The notes under the pieces are model-generated. The model was not told where the DNA came from and searched no databases. It worked only from the letters and a program-made list of their open reading frames with translations. Made by a program: the position numbers and the translations under genes. From a virus: DNA of 30,833 nt. Positions 13,749-19,828 of the stretch are shown here, in pieces (position 1 is the stretch's first letter; every line of letters starts with the position of its first letter). Where the stretch lies: positions 1-30,833 of the IMG/VR virus record IMGVR_UViG_3300032006_000049; one strand, 5' to 3'.

Positions 13749-14522
13749 CTATGAATTAATAGCTATTTTTTCCTCGGGCTTATGAATACTTTCTTCCCTT
13801 AGTGTTTTCTTTCTGATGTAATTATTCATTGTTGTTGAAAGAATTTGTAAAAGACTTATTGTTTTAATCGTTGATTTCATAAAGGGATTAACTTTATTAT
13901 CCATATCATTAGCTAAAGTAATATTTAATTTTTCAACCATACCATCTACACTTTTAACGGCTGTGCCACCCGATCCTTTGCCACGTCTTGACCAATAGTT
14001 CTTAGATGTTTCTTCAAGTTGACTAAAAGATAAAGCAATATTTCCTTTGGCATTATTAGGATTAGCATCGGGATTATTTTCTGTTACAAATTTAGTCTTG
14101 ATCCATATGCGATCCCCTTTAGTTCCCTCTAAATGTTTACCATCTTCTTTAGCGAGAGCCTTAGTTTCAAATAAAGTAATAGCCCCCATGATTGCATCTC
14201 TTAAAGCATCCAAATGATTTTTATGATTTGCGGTTGTCCAAGTAACACCTAAGTATTCTTTTGTATAAACATCTCGGAAGTATCTGATGTGCTTATTCTC
14301 TACCCGTTTTAATTGGTTAAGGGCTTTCTTATTATGCCCGTTTGGATCTTTCTTTGTATCTATATATTCTAATTTAATGTAGCCTTTATCTATGGCATCA
14401 TGGACTAGAAGTATTGTATTTAATCTCGTGTTACCATAGGCTTTACCTAATTTCACACCACTTTCTATGGATTTTCTTGTTTCTTCTTTATTCTTTTTTA
14501 TTGCATCATTTTGTTTGTTCAT
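13749..14522 (-). CDS. Unknown 257-aa protein
   Basis: I prefer the ATG at 14520-14522 (MNKQNDAIKKNKEE), because AAAAGGA sits six bases before it; an earlier in-frame ATG at 14537 overlaps that site. The protein is charged, with a helical basic N-terminus, then EYLGVTWTTANHKNHLDALR (about 90-110) and SQLEETSKNYWSRRGKGSGG (about 167-186). No domain is recognised. It stands alone on the minus strand, converging on the 58-residue gene's terminator. Confidence 0.75.
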   Translation of the reverse strand: MNKQNDAIKKNKEETRKSIESGVKLGKAYGNTRLNTILLVHDAIDKGYIKLEYIDTKKDPNGHNKKALNQLKRVENKHIRYFRDVYTKEYLGVTWTTANHKNHLDALRDAIMGAITLFETKALAKEDGKHLEGTKGDRIWIKTKFVTENNPDANPNNAKGNIALSFSQLEETSKNYWSRRGKGSGGTAVKSVDGMVEKLNITLANDMDNKVNPFMKSTIKTISLLQILSTTMNNYIRKKTLREESIHKPEEKIAINS

Positions 14523-14617
14523 AGTTTTCCTTTTCATATTTAAGTTATTAGGTCAAGCGAGAGAGTGTATACATTTTTCACTAACCGTTGCTAGTCGCCC
14601 ACTTGACATTGCGGGGC

Positions 14618-14633
14618 ATTACCGCTAGGTACT
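14618..14633. promoter_or_regulatory. Second copy of GGTACT palindrome
   Basis: ATTACC-GCTA-GGTACT differs from AGTACC-TAAG-GGTACT at 9927-9942 by one arm base plus the spacer. Both overlap the -10/+1 zone of a plus-strand promoter-like sequence. Likely a shared regulator site if both promoters are real. Confidence 0.4.
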
Positions 14634-14754
14634 ACCCCTATCTATATTTCATGGGATAATCTGAGTTCCCTGTATCCAAGATCCTTAAGGAGATCACAAA
14701 ATATAGAATGCAATACAATTAAAGAATTTATATAATAAAGTCAAGTACTAAAAA

Positions 14755-14766
14755 TCGAATATTCGA
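14755..14766. promoter_or_regulatory. TCGAATATTCGA palindrome upstream of early promoter
   Basis: A perfect 12-base palindrome flanked by A and T runs, ending ten bases before the -35 box of the early promoter. Its position suits an activator or repressor site. Confidence 0.4.
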
Positions 14767-14776
14767 ATTTTTTCTA

Positions 14777-14806
14777 TTGACATTTACACATACCCTTATA
14801 TATAAG
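14777..14806 (+). promoter_or_regulatory. Early operon promoter (leaderless start)
   Basis: TTGACA (14777-14782) and TATAAG (14801-14806) with an 18-base spacer. The ATG of the first gene begins at 14812, five bases after the -10 box, so the start codon is at the expected transcription start and no ribosome site is possible in the RNA. Confidence 0.7.
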
Positions 14807-14811
14807 TAGAT

Positions 14812-15078
14812 ATGTCCAAAGCCCTTTATACTTTACAAGAATTTAATCTACATGATGGTGATCATGAGTATACTCTTAATCTTATATTCAAAACTAAAGA
14901 TCACCTTAGATGGACAGATAAATTTTTAATTGAAAAAATGTTTGGTGGTAAGGCAGTACAAGATAATGATAAGAAAGATCATTGGTGGATAAATGGTGAA
15001 CGCATGTGTTCATTAGGACATAGCCATTTAATATCAATTAAAATAAAAAAACTTTTAAATCATCTCGGAATTTATTAG
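14812..15078 (+). CDS. First early gene, unknown 88-aa protein
   Basis: This 88-residue protein begins MSKALYTLQEFNLHDGDHEY and has the segment KDHWWINGERMCSLGHSHLI in its second half. No family is recognised. There is no ribosome site, and the promoter places +1 at the ATG, so leaderless translation is likely. The next gene starts at the GTG overlapping its stop (TAGTG). Confidence 0.72.
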   Translation: MSKALYTLQEFNLHDGDHEYTLNLIFKTKDHLRWTDKFLIEKMFGGKAVQDNDKKDHWWINGERMCSLGHSHLISIKIKKLLNHLGIY

Positions 15079-15224
15079 TGACAGAATTTATCTGTCTGAT
15101 CCTATCAGTACTCTCAATTATTATTGGATTTATTCTTGGAGTTTCTTCTCATACAAATTTAGCTTTCATATTTTTTCTTGGTGGAATTGTCGGATTTGGT
15201 GTCATTTTCATGCAACAGAAATAA
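15078..15224 (+). CDS. Small two-TM protein (48 aa), GTG start
   Basis: GTG 15078-15080 shares a base with the stop of the preceding gene. The 48 residues form two hydrophobic segments, ILSVLSIIIGFILGV and AFIFFLGGIVGFGVIFM, joined by SSHTN, with a short MQQK tail. A two-segment hairpin of this size resembles small holin or membrane-modifying proteins, but position in an early operon argues against classic lysis. Function unknown. Confidence 0.62.
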   Translation: MTEFICLILSVLSIIIGFILGVSSHTNLAFIFFLGGIVGFGVIFMQQK

Positions 15225-15295
15225 AAATATTTTCATACCCCCAAAAAACCCAGTAAAATCAAGGCTTATTTAAGGTATAAATTTAGTCCCAACAC

Positions 15296-15324
15296 TTGAC
15301 ATTATATCCTAGAGTACATAGGTT
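15296..15324 (+). promoter_or_regulatory. Weak promoter-like pair
   Basis: TTGACA (15296-15301) with TAGGTT (15319-15324) 17 bases on. The -35 is perfect and the -10 is poor. It precedes the 31-residue membrane protein at 15353. Confidence 0.35.
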
Positions 15325-15352
15325 TATCCCATGTTAATAACTTGGGGAACAA

Positions 15353-15448
15353 ATGATTAAAAATATATTCGCACTAATATGGTTGTCACCAATCGTACTA
15401 ATGGTTTTTCTAATTGGTATTGGGATAATTAAAAATATTATTGCTTGA
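15353..15448 (+). CDS. Very small single-TM protein (31 aa)
   Basis: The frame MIKNIFALIWLSPIVLMVFL plus eleven more residues is one membrane segment with Lys near both ends. A GGGGAAC lies just before the ATG. Its stop falls inside the -35 box of the next promoter. Reported with caution because of size; the ribosome site and promoter-like sequence before it are the support. Confidence 0.5.
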   Translation: MIKNIFALIWLSPIVLMVFLIGIGIIKNIIA

Positions 15449-15473
15449 CAAAACCTTTTCACTATTATATACA
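15445..15473 (+). promoter_or_regulatory. Sigma70-type promoter for the 15503 gene group
   Basis: TTGACA (15445-15450) and TATACA (15468-15473), 17-base spacer. It leaves a leader of about 22 bases with AAAGGAG before ATG 15503. Confidence 0.7.
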
Positions 15474-15502
15474 AGTCATAATAATTTAACAAAGGAGTTA
15501 TT

Positions 15503-15757
15503 ATGGCAAATGAAAATATAAGCCCATGTTGTAAAGCCAACATTGATATGGTTGCAACATCTAAGAATAAAACTATCCATTCATTAAGAGAAGAACTTAA
15601 GCATCGCAATGATATTGTGTCGCAAGAAGTTTCTTATAAGATGTCTGATCGTGCTAAATTAGATAAGGCGAGAAAGATGTTAATTGATACCAAATGGTTA
15701 CAATTATTTGATGAGAAAACTATAAAGGCATTTAAAAAAATCTTTGGGGAAATCTAA
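15503..15757 (+). CDS. Unknown helical protein (84 aa)
   Basis: This 84-residue protein has an N-terminal CC pair (SPCCKANIDM) and then charged helices, LREELKHRNDIVSQEV and DRAKLDKARKMLI. Strong ribosome site AAAGGAG. The stop and the next ATG overlap (TAATG). No domain recognised. Confidence 0.75.
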   Translation: MANENISPCCKANIDMVATSKNKTIHSLREELKHRNDIVSQEVSYKMSDRAKLDKARKMLIDTKWLQLFDEKTIKAFKKIFGEI

Positions 15758-16059
15758 TGGATACCGATAACAAAGAACAAGCACCTATAGTCGTTGAAGA
15801 TCCAATGATTAAACATCTAGAGAAGAAATCTTTTGATCCCGATTGGGAATATTTTGGTATTAAGAAAAAAGATGTGTCAACTGAGATAGCCAAAGGGTTA
15901 ACCCATTGGTTACATTCAGACGCAATTCCTGTGGATATGATTGGTCGTCTTAAGAAACAGATTGATATGATTAAAGCCATGATCAATGCTGAATTTAAAA
16001 CAAACCGAATTACTATTCAATTAAAAGATGATGATGGTGATTTGGATAATCCTACATGA
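15757..16059 (+). CDS. Unknown acidic protein (100 aa)
   Basis: An acidic 100-residue protein with WEYFGIKKKDVSTEIAKGLT around residues 30-49, a helix with KKQIDMIKAMINAEF, and an Asp-rich tail (KDDDGDLDNPT). Coupled to both neighbours by overlaps (TAATG before, ATGA after). Function unknown. Confidence 0.75.
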   Translation: MDTDNKEQAPIVVEDPMIKHLEKKSFDPDWEYFGIKKKDVSTEIAKGLTHWLHSDAIPVDMIGRLKKQIDMIKAMINAEFKTNRITIQLKDDDGDLDNPT

Positions 16060-16361
16060 AAACAATTAGTATAACAAAAAATTTAAAAGGTAGATTAATT
16101 AGTTCATTAAATGAATTAAAAAAATTAGCTAATAGAAATGCTGGTGATGGTGATTGGTTAGAATGTTTTATATTGTTAGGTATTGGTAGAAGTAGTAAAA
16201 GAATTTTCTATAATAAAAAGGATGATTATTGGGATGTTAATCATGAAATAGATGATACATTTTCGGGCATCATATGGGGAACTGAAAATTTTATTAAAAA
16301 AGAAAGATTTATAATAAAGGCTATTAAAAAGAAAGCCCTTTATCAATACATATATGAGTAG
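16056..16361 (+). CDS. Unknown basic protein (101 aa)
   Basis: This 101-residue protein pairs a basic N-terminal helix (LKGRLISSLNELKKLANR) with the block DGDWLECFILLGIGRSSKRI and a Lys-rich end. The ATG overlaps the previous stop (ATGA). No domain recognised. About 90 non-coding bases follow, with no clear promoter. Confidence 0.72.
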   Translation: MKTISITKNLKGRLISSLNELKKLANRNAGDGDWLECFILLGIGRSSKRIFYNKKDDYWDVNHEIDDTFSGIIWGTENFIKKERFIIKAIKKKALYQYIYE

Positions 16362-16454
16362 TATATATATAGGCTTCCCTGAGGTGACATAATAGTATAT
16401 CATATTTTTATAGAAAAAGCAATTAAAATAAAATGTATAACAAAGGAGTAAATT

Positions 16455-16655
16455 ATGGAAGTTGTAATGATGATACTTCACTTGCTTAATGGTGAAGTTG
16501 CAAAGATACCTGTCGCATTAGCATTAAATCAATCTTGTAATGATAAGTTTATTACAATGGTAAAAGAAGATTCAATTGGAACAAGTGTATATTATAATGG
16601 TGTTCAAGTATGGGCATACTATTGTAAGAAAGGCACAGGTGAGTGGGTTAAATAA
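16455..16655 (+). CDS. Unknown small protein (66 aa)
   Basis: This 66-residue protein begins MEVVMMILHLLNGEVAKIPV and ends with a strand-rich VYYNGVQVWAYYCKKGTGEW. It has a strong ribosome site, AAAGGAG, eight bases before the ATG. No domain recognised. Confidence 0.72.
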   Translation: MEVVMMILHLLNGEVAKIPVALALNQSCNDKFITMVKEDSIGTSVYYNGVQVWAYYCKKGTGEWVK

Positions 16656-16662
16656 TAACACA

Positions 16663-16803
16663 ATGCATATGTACCACAAAAGTAGGTATCGGGCAAGAAA
16701 ACGATACTACGAAAAAGAAGAAAACAAAGAGAAGAAAAGAATTTATATGAGAGCAAGATATTGGGCAATGAAGAATAACCAAGAAAGGAACAGGCAAGTA
16801 TGA
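16663..16803 (+). CDS. Very basic small protein (46 aa)
   Basis: I start this frame at ATG 16663 (a second ATG is at 16669), after the stop of the previous gene, instead of the longer overlapping frame from 16576. The 46 residues are mostly Arg, Lys, Glu and Tyr (KSRYRARKRYYEKEENK), one long charged helix, suggesting nucleic-acid or ribosome binding. The stop overlaps the next ATG (ATGA). Confidence 0.6.
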   Translation: MHMYHKSRYRARKRYYEKEENKEKKRIYMRARYWAMKNNQERNRQV

Positions 16804-17150
16804 CAATTAGAAACGCAGTAGCATCAGCTAATTTTAAACATGAAGAACTTGAGGCTCACACCAAATTAGGTAGAGCCTTTTTTGTTAGAACATTAATGGA
16901 TAGTATTGGATGTTTAAATCCTATAAGTCATTTTGGACAGGGTGCAGTACAGATTGAAGTAGATACCGCAAAGGCTTTCTTTAATGAGGATAAGAAACGC
17001 TTTAGATTAATGTGTGATCTTGCTGGACTTGAGCCAAGCTATGCTGTTAAGTTACATAATGATTTAGCACACCATTATCGTAAAGGAACATTCAAGAAAC
17101 ATAAATTAAATATTAAAGTCGTTGTTGAACGATTAGTAGAAAGGGTATAA
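16800..17150 (+). CDS. Unknown protein (116 aa)
   Basis: This 116-residue protein contains AKAFFNEDKKRFRLMCDLAG (about 57-76) followed by LEPSYAVKLHNDLAHHYRKG. The 'F..ED...F..MCDLAGL.P..V' pattern is familiar from small phage proteins that may be helical DNA-associated factors, but I cannot name a family. ATGA overlap with the preceding gene and TAATG with the next. Confidence 0.75.
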   Translation: MTIRNAVASANFKHEELEAHTKLGRAFFVRTLMDSIGCLNPISHFGQGAVQIEVDTAKAFFNEDKKRFRLMCDLAGLEPSYAVKLHNDLAHHYRKGTFKKHKLNIKVVVERLVERV

Positions 17151-17359
17151 TGAGTGATAAAACAATATTTAAGTTTAAGATAGATGAAGATAAGTTTGAG
17201 GAAATAGAATCTCGTGGATATAAACGAGCAGTAAAATCTTTTCAAAATAAATTTAGTAAGCTAAAGGAAGTATTGGTATCATGGGATAAGCAACCCTATG
17301 GTCAACCTAAACTCCAAAAGCTACCACTAGGTAGAAAGAAAAGGATAAGCAAATGGTAG
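17150..17359 (+). CDS. Small basic unknown protein (69 aa)
   Basis: A 69-residue basic protein with an N-terminal FKFKIDEDKFEEIESRGYKR segment and the Lys/Arg-rich end LPLGRKKRISKW. Coupled to its neighbours by overlaps. Function unknown. Confidence 0.68.
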   Translation: MSDKTIFKFKIDEDKFEEIESRGYKRAVKSFQNKFSKLKEVLVSWDKQPYGQPKLQKLPLGRKKRISKW

Positions 17360-17619
17360 ATAATTATATACTTACTCAAATTAAAAAATGGTTAAGGCAT
17401 GAGGTTAAATACAATCAGGAAATTGCTGATGCAAAAGATAATAATCAAACAGAGGTTTGCTCTGATGGTACTGATGATATTAGCTATGGTCGACACGAGT
17501 GTGCTTTGGGTTTGTTAAATCAAATAAAGAAATGGGAAAAAGAAACAGCGGATACACCCCAAAAAGAATGGATAAGAGGACATAAGAAATGGAGGAAGCA
17601 ACGTGAGCAAACCAAATGA
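17353..17619 (+). CDS. Unknown protein (88 aa)
   Basis: This 88-residue, Trp-rich charged protein contains VCSDGTDDISYGRHECALGL in its middle and a basic end (RGHKKWRKQREQTK). Its first seven bases overlap the preceding gene. Two Cys and a His in the middle might bind metal, but the spacing is not diagnostic. Confidence 0.68.
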   Translation: MVDNYILTQIKKWLRHEVKYNQEIADAKDNNQTEVCSDGTDDISYGRHECALGLLNQIKKWEKETADTPQKEWIRGHKKWRKQREQTK

Positions 17620-17863
17620 ACCACCACTAGCATTAGACTCGTGGCATATTACAGTTAAATTAAATGATGGTACTGATTTTAAATTAGAGCCTGATGATTT
17701 ACCTCTTGATATGCTTCGTGGGATTGAAGATGTAGTTAATGAAGGAGTGGAGTTTAGAATAGATCATTTAAAAGGTAAGTACGGACAAGAGATAGAACAA
17801 GCCGAAGACTTACATGCACAGAACTCTGAGAGATTTGTGAACTATGAAAAGAAATCCGATTGA
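17603..17863 (+). CDS. Unknown protein (86 aa), GTG start
   Basis: It starts at GTG 17603 with GGAGGAAGCAAC just before it. The 86 residues read as a small alpha/beta fold (WHITVKLNDGTDFKLEPDDL) with an acidic helical end. Overlaps the preceding gene by 17 bases. No domain recognised. Confidence 0.68.
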   Translation: MSKPNEPPLALDSWHITVKLNDGTDFKLEPDDLPLDMLRGIEDVVNEGVEFRIDHLKGKYGQEIEQAEDLHAQNSERFVNYEKKSD

Positions 17864-18032
17864 TTGGTCGGGTGGAAATGTTGTGGACACCTCCGCTTTA
17901 TCCTTTACTTTTCTTAAAAAGTATGGTATAGGGAAAGACAGTGAAAAATTACAAAGTAAGACTATTCGGCATGGGAATCTTCGGAGAACACATACTCTCA
18001 TTCAACACCGAGCCAACCGTAGAAGAGGTTGA
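17844..18032 (+). CDS. Doubtful small ORF overlapping its neighbours
   Basis: A 62-codon frame beginning MKRNPIDWSGGNVVDTSALS. Its first half lies where no other frame is convincing (17864-17940) and reads like protein. Its second half overlaps the 17941 gene and turns Arg/His-rich, as expected of a shadow. It may be a genuine short gene whose end was extended by overlap, or chance. Confidence 0.35.
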   Translation: MKRNPIDWSGGNVVDTSALSFTFLKKYGIGKDSEKLQSKTIRHGNLRRTHTLIQHRANRRRG

Positions 18033-18177
18033 AGATACGGTTGCCTTATTAATTAATAAGGGAATTATGAAATTAAAATCTGAAAAAGGATTTCATCGCA
18101 AAGATCATTGGACATTAACTTATGAAGATCTTGAGGAAGAAAAAGAAAAACAATTAGTATTAGGAACTTGGGTATGA
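17941..18177 (+). CDS. Unknown protein (78 aa), GTG start
   Basis: GTG 17941 begins MKNYKVRLFGMGIFGEHILS, a strand-rich start, followed by PTVEEVEDTVALLINKGIMK and an acidic end (YEDLEEEKEKQLV). GGGAAAG before the start may be the ribosome site. The stop overlaps the next ATG by three bases. Confidence 0.68.
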   Translation: MKNYKVRLFGMGIFGEHILSFNTEPTVEEVEDTVALLINKGIMKLKSEKGFHRKDHWTLTYEDLEEEKEKQLVLGTWV

Positions 18178-18785
18178 GAGTGCTTATTGCATGTGAATTT
18201 TCTGGTGTTGTTCGTGATTCTTTTTATAAGAAAGGTCATGATGTGTGGAGTTGTGATATAATTCCAACTACATCTAAAGGTAATCATATACAAGATGATG
18301 TTTTAAATCACTTAAATAAAAATTGGGACTTAATGATTGCTCATCCACCATGTACTTATTTAGCAAGGGCAGGTGCAAGATGGCTATATCCTAATAAGAA
18401 ATTAAACAATGATAGATATAATAAAGGCATAGAAGCTAAAAATTTTTTTATGAAATTATATAATGCACCGATAAAAAAGATAGCAATAGAAAATCCAACA
18501 CCACTAAAAATATTTAATCTGCCTAAACATACTATATCCATACAGCCGTATCAATTTGGTCATAATTTTTCAAAGAAAACTTTATTATGGTTAAAGAACT
18601 TACCTAGTTTAAAACCTAATAAAGATGAGCCACTTAGAAAACCAAGTAATTATAAACAACTGCTACCCAGTAATACTGGTGGTAAAAAATTTGGAAAAAG
18701 ATATTCATTTTCTACAGTTGGAATTGATGAATACGCAATTACTTTTAGTGGTATAGCTAATGCAATGGCAGAACAATGGGGGTAA
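18174..18785 (+). CDS. DNA cytosine methyltransferase-like phage protein
   Basis: The start is ATG 18174, overlapping the previous TGA. The 203-residue product has a Rossmann-type start (RVLIACEFSGVVRDSFYKKG), an acidic CDI at the end of strand two, AHPPCTYLA (a PPC-type catalytic loop as in C5-cytosine methyltransferases) and AIENPTP (in place of the ENV motif). A target-recognition domain of usual size is missing, and the length is near 200 instead of 300 or more. Phage homologues are commonly called cytosine methyltransferases, but activity is not proven. It could mark phage DNA to evade restriction. Confidence 0.75.
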   Translation: MRVLIACEFSGVVRDSFYKKGHDVWSCDIIPTTSKGNHIQDDVLNHLNKNWDLMIAHPPCTYLARAGARWLYPNKKLNNDRYNKGIEAKNFFMKLYNAPIKKIAIENPTPLKIFNLPKHTISIQPYQFGHNFSKKTLLWLKNLPSLKPNKDEPLRKPSNYKQLLPSNTGGKKFGKRYSFSTVGIDEYAITFSGIANAMAEQWG

Positions 18786-18786
18786 A

Positions 18787-19587
18787 GTGAATTACAAACA
18801 ACAACTAGCAGTAGTCGAAGGATTAAGTATACCACCCGATACTGAGATACGACATGATTGTCCTTTCTGTCACAATAAAAATACACTTGTTGTTGATACA
18901 ACAAATGATACATTAAGATGGCATTGTTTTCATGCGTCCTGTAGTGCTAAGGGTAGGAAAATAACAGAAAAGGGGATGTCTTATGTTAATAAAACTTTTA
19001 AATCTACTAGTAAGACACAACTACAAGAGTTTCATTTACCCGATAGTTTTAAATCCGTACATTCAAATGATAAAGCCTTAATGTATTTACATAAAAATAA
19101 TTGTTGGGAAGCATGTATGTGGGGAAGAGCAGATATTAAATATGATGTTAAACAAGATCGAGTTGTATTCTTAATTAAAAATCCAAAGGATGATACTTAC
19201 GTTGGTGCTGTAGGTCGTGGTCTTAATGCTCAAGTATATCCTAAGTGGTATATGTACACTGATAAAAATATTCCTTTTAAATGTGGGGAATGTAAAGATG
19301 CAGTGATTGTGGAAGATTGTGCTTCCGCCTGTGCAGTATCTAATGTCCTTACAGGTATTGCCATACTAGGAACTTCTTTAGTAGAAAACCACAAGAATTA
19401 TATAAAACCTTATAGAAAACTATATGTTGCTCTTGATCCCGATGCAACTACAAAGTCGTTTAAGATTGCCAATGAGTTAAGATTCAGTGGATTTCTTAAT
19501 GTTGAAGTTAAACCCATTAAAGATGATTTAAAATATTTTAGTACAGACGAAATAGAGGAGATGTTTTATGGAGGTAAAGATGAGTGA
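18787..19587 (+). CDS. DNA primase (zinc finger plus TOPRIM), stand-alone
   Basis: This 266-residue protein primes lagging-strand synthesis at the fork with the helicase below. Near the N-terminus CPFC (C25, C28) and C47/C52 in WHCFHASC form a zinc-binding element. The TOPRIM core shows VIVEDCASACAVS with the catalytic Glu, then LYVALDPDATTKS with the DPD motif. I choose GTG 18787, just after GGGGGT, over an in-frame ATG at 18760 inside the previous gene. It lacks the helicase half of the T7 fusion; the helicase is a separate gene two positions downstream. Confidence 0.88.
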   Translation: MNYKQQLAVVEGLSIPPDTEIRHDCPFCHNKNTLVVDTTNDTLRWHCFHASCSAKGRKITEKGMSYVNKTFKSTSKTQLQEFHLPDSFKSVHSNDKALMYLHKNNCWEACMWGRADIKYDVKQDRVVFLIKNPKDDTYVGAVGRGLNAQVYPKWYMYTDKNIPFKCGECKDAVIVEDCASACAVSNVLTGIAILGTSLVENHKNYIKPYRKLYVALDPDATTKSFKIANELRFSGFLNVEVKPIKDDLKYFSTDEIEEMFYGGKDE

Positions 19588-19828
19588 ACATGATATAAAT
19601 AATTTTACACCTGATGATTTTATTTCTAAAGAAGACGTAGTTAAAATTGTTGATGATGTAAAGAGAGAAGCTGATGCTCTTATGATGAATAAGATTAGTA
19701 AGTATGAAAAAGAAATTGCTAATTTAAAAAAAGAATTACAAGAAGTTAAAGATGATAATAAAAAATTAGCACAGCAAGTTGAAGAGAAGGATAAATTAAA
19801 TGAAATGAGAAAGTCTGGAGTTCTATGA
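19580..19828 (+). CDS. Small coiled-coil protein between primase and helicase
   Basis: The start ATG 19580 has GGAGG just before it, better than the in-frame ATG at 19568. The 82 residues begin MSEHDINNFTPDDFISKED and then form a long Lys/Glu heptad helix (about 40-80). A position between primase and helicase suggests a replisome linker or loader; no family is recognised. Confidence 0.72.
   Translation: MSEHDINNFTPDDFISKEDVVKIVDDVKREADALMMNKISKYEKEIANLKKELQEVKDDNKKLAQQVEEKDKLNEMRKSGVL

Larger units (their letters stand above)
14538..14776. other. Intergenic control region before early operon
   Basis: About 240 non-coding bases between the divergent 257-residue gene and the plus-strand operon. 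It holds a weak TTGACA-17-TAGGTA promoter-like pair (14603-14631, plus), a palindrome ATTACC-GCTA-GGTACT (14618-14633) resembling the site at 9927, and TCGAATATTCGA (14755-14766). No convincing minus promoter for the 257-residue gene was found. Confidence 0.6.

Noticed and set aside
9684-14811. tRNA gene, att site or CRISPR array in the accessory region
   Set aside because: I found no cloverleaf with the GTTC/CCA-type features, no integrase nearby, and no regularly spaced direct repeats.
15334-15609. 91-codon minus-strand ORF
   Set aside because: Antisense to the 31-residue gene, the promoter at 15445 and the 15503 gene; no start signals.
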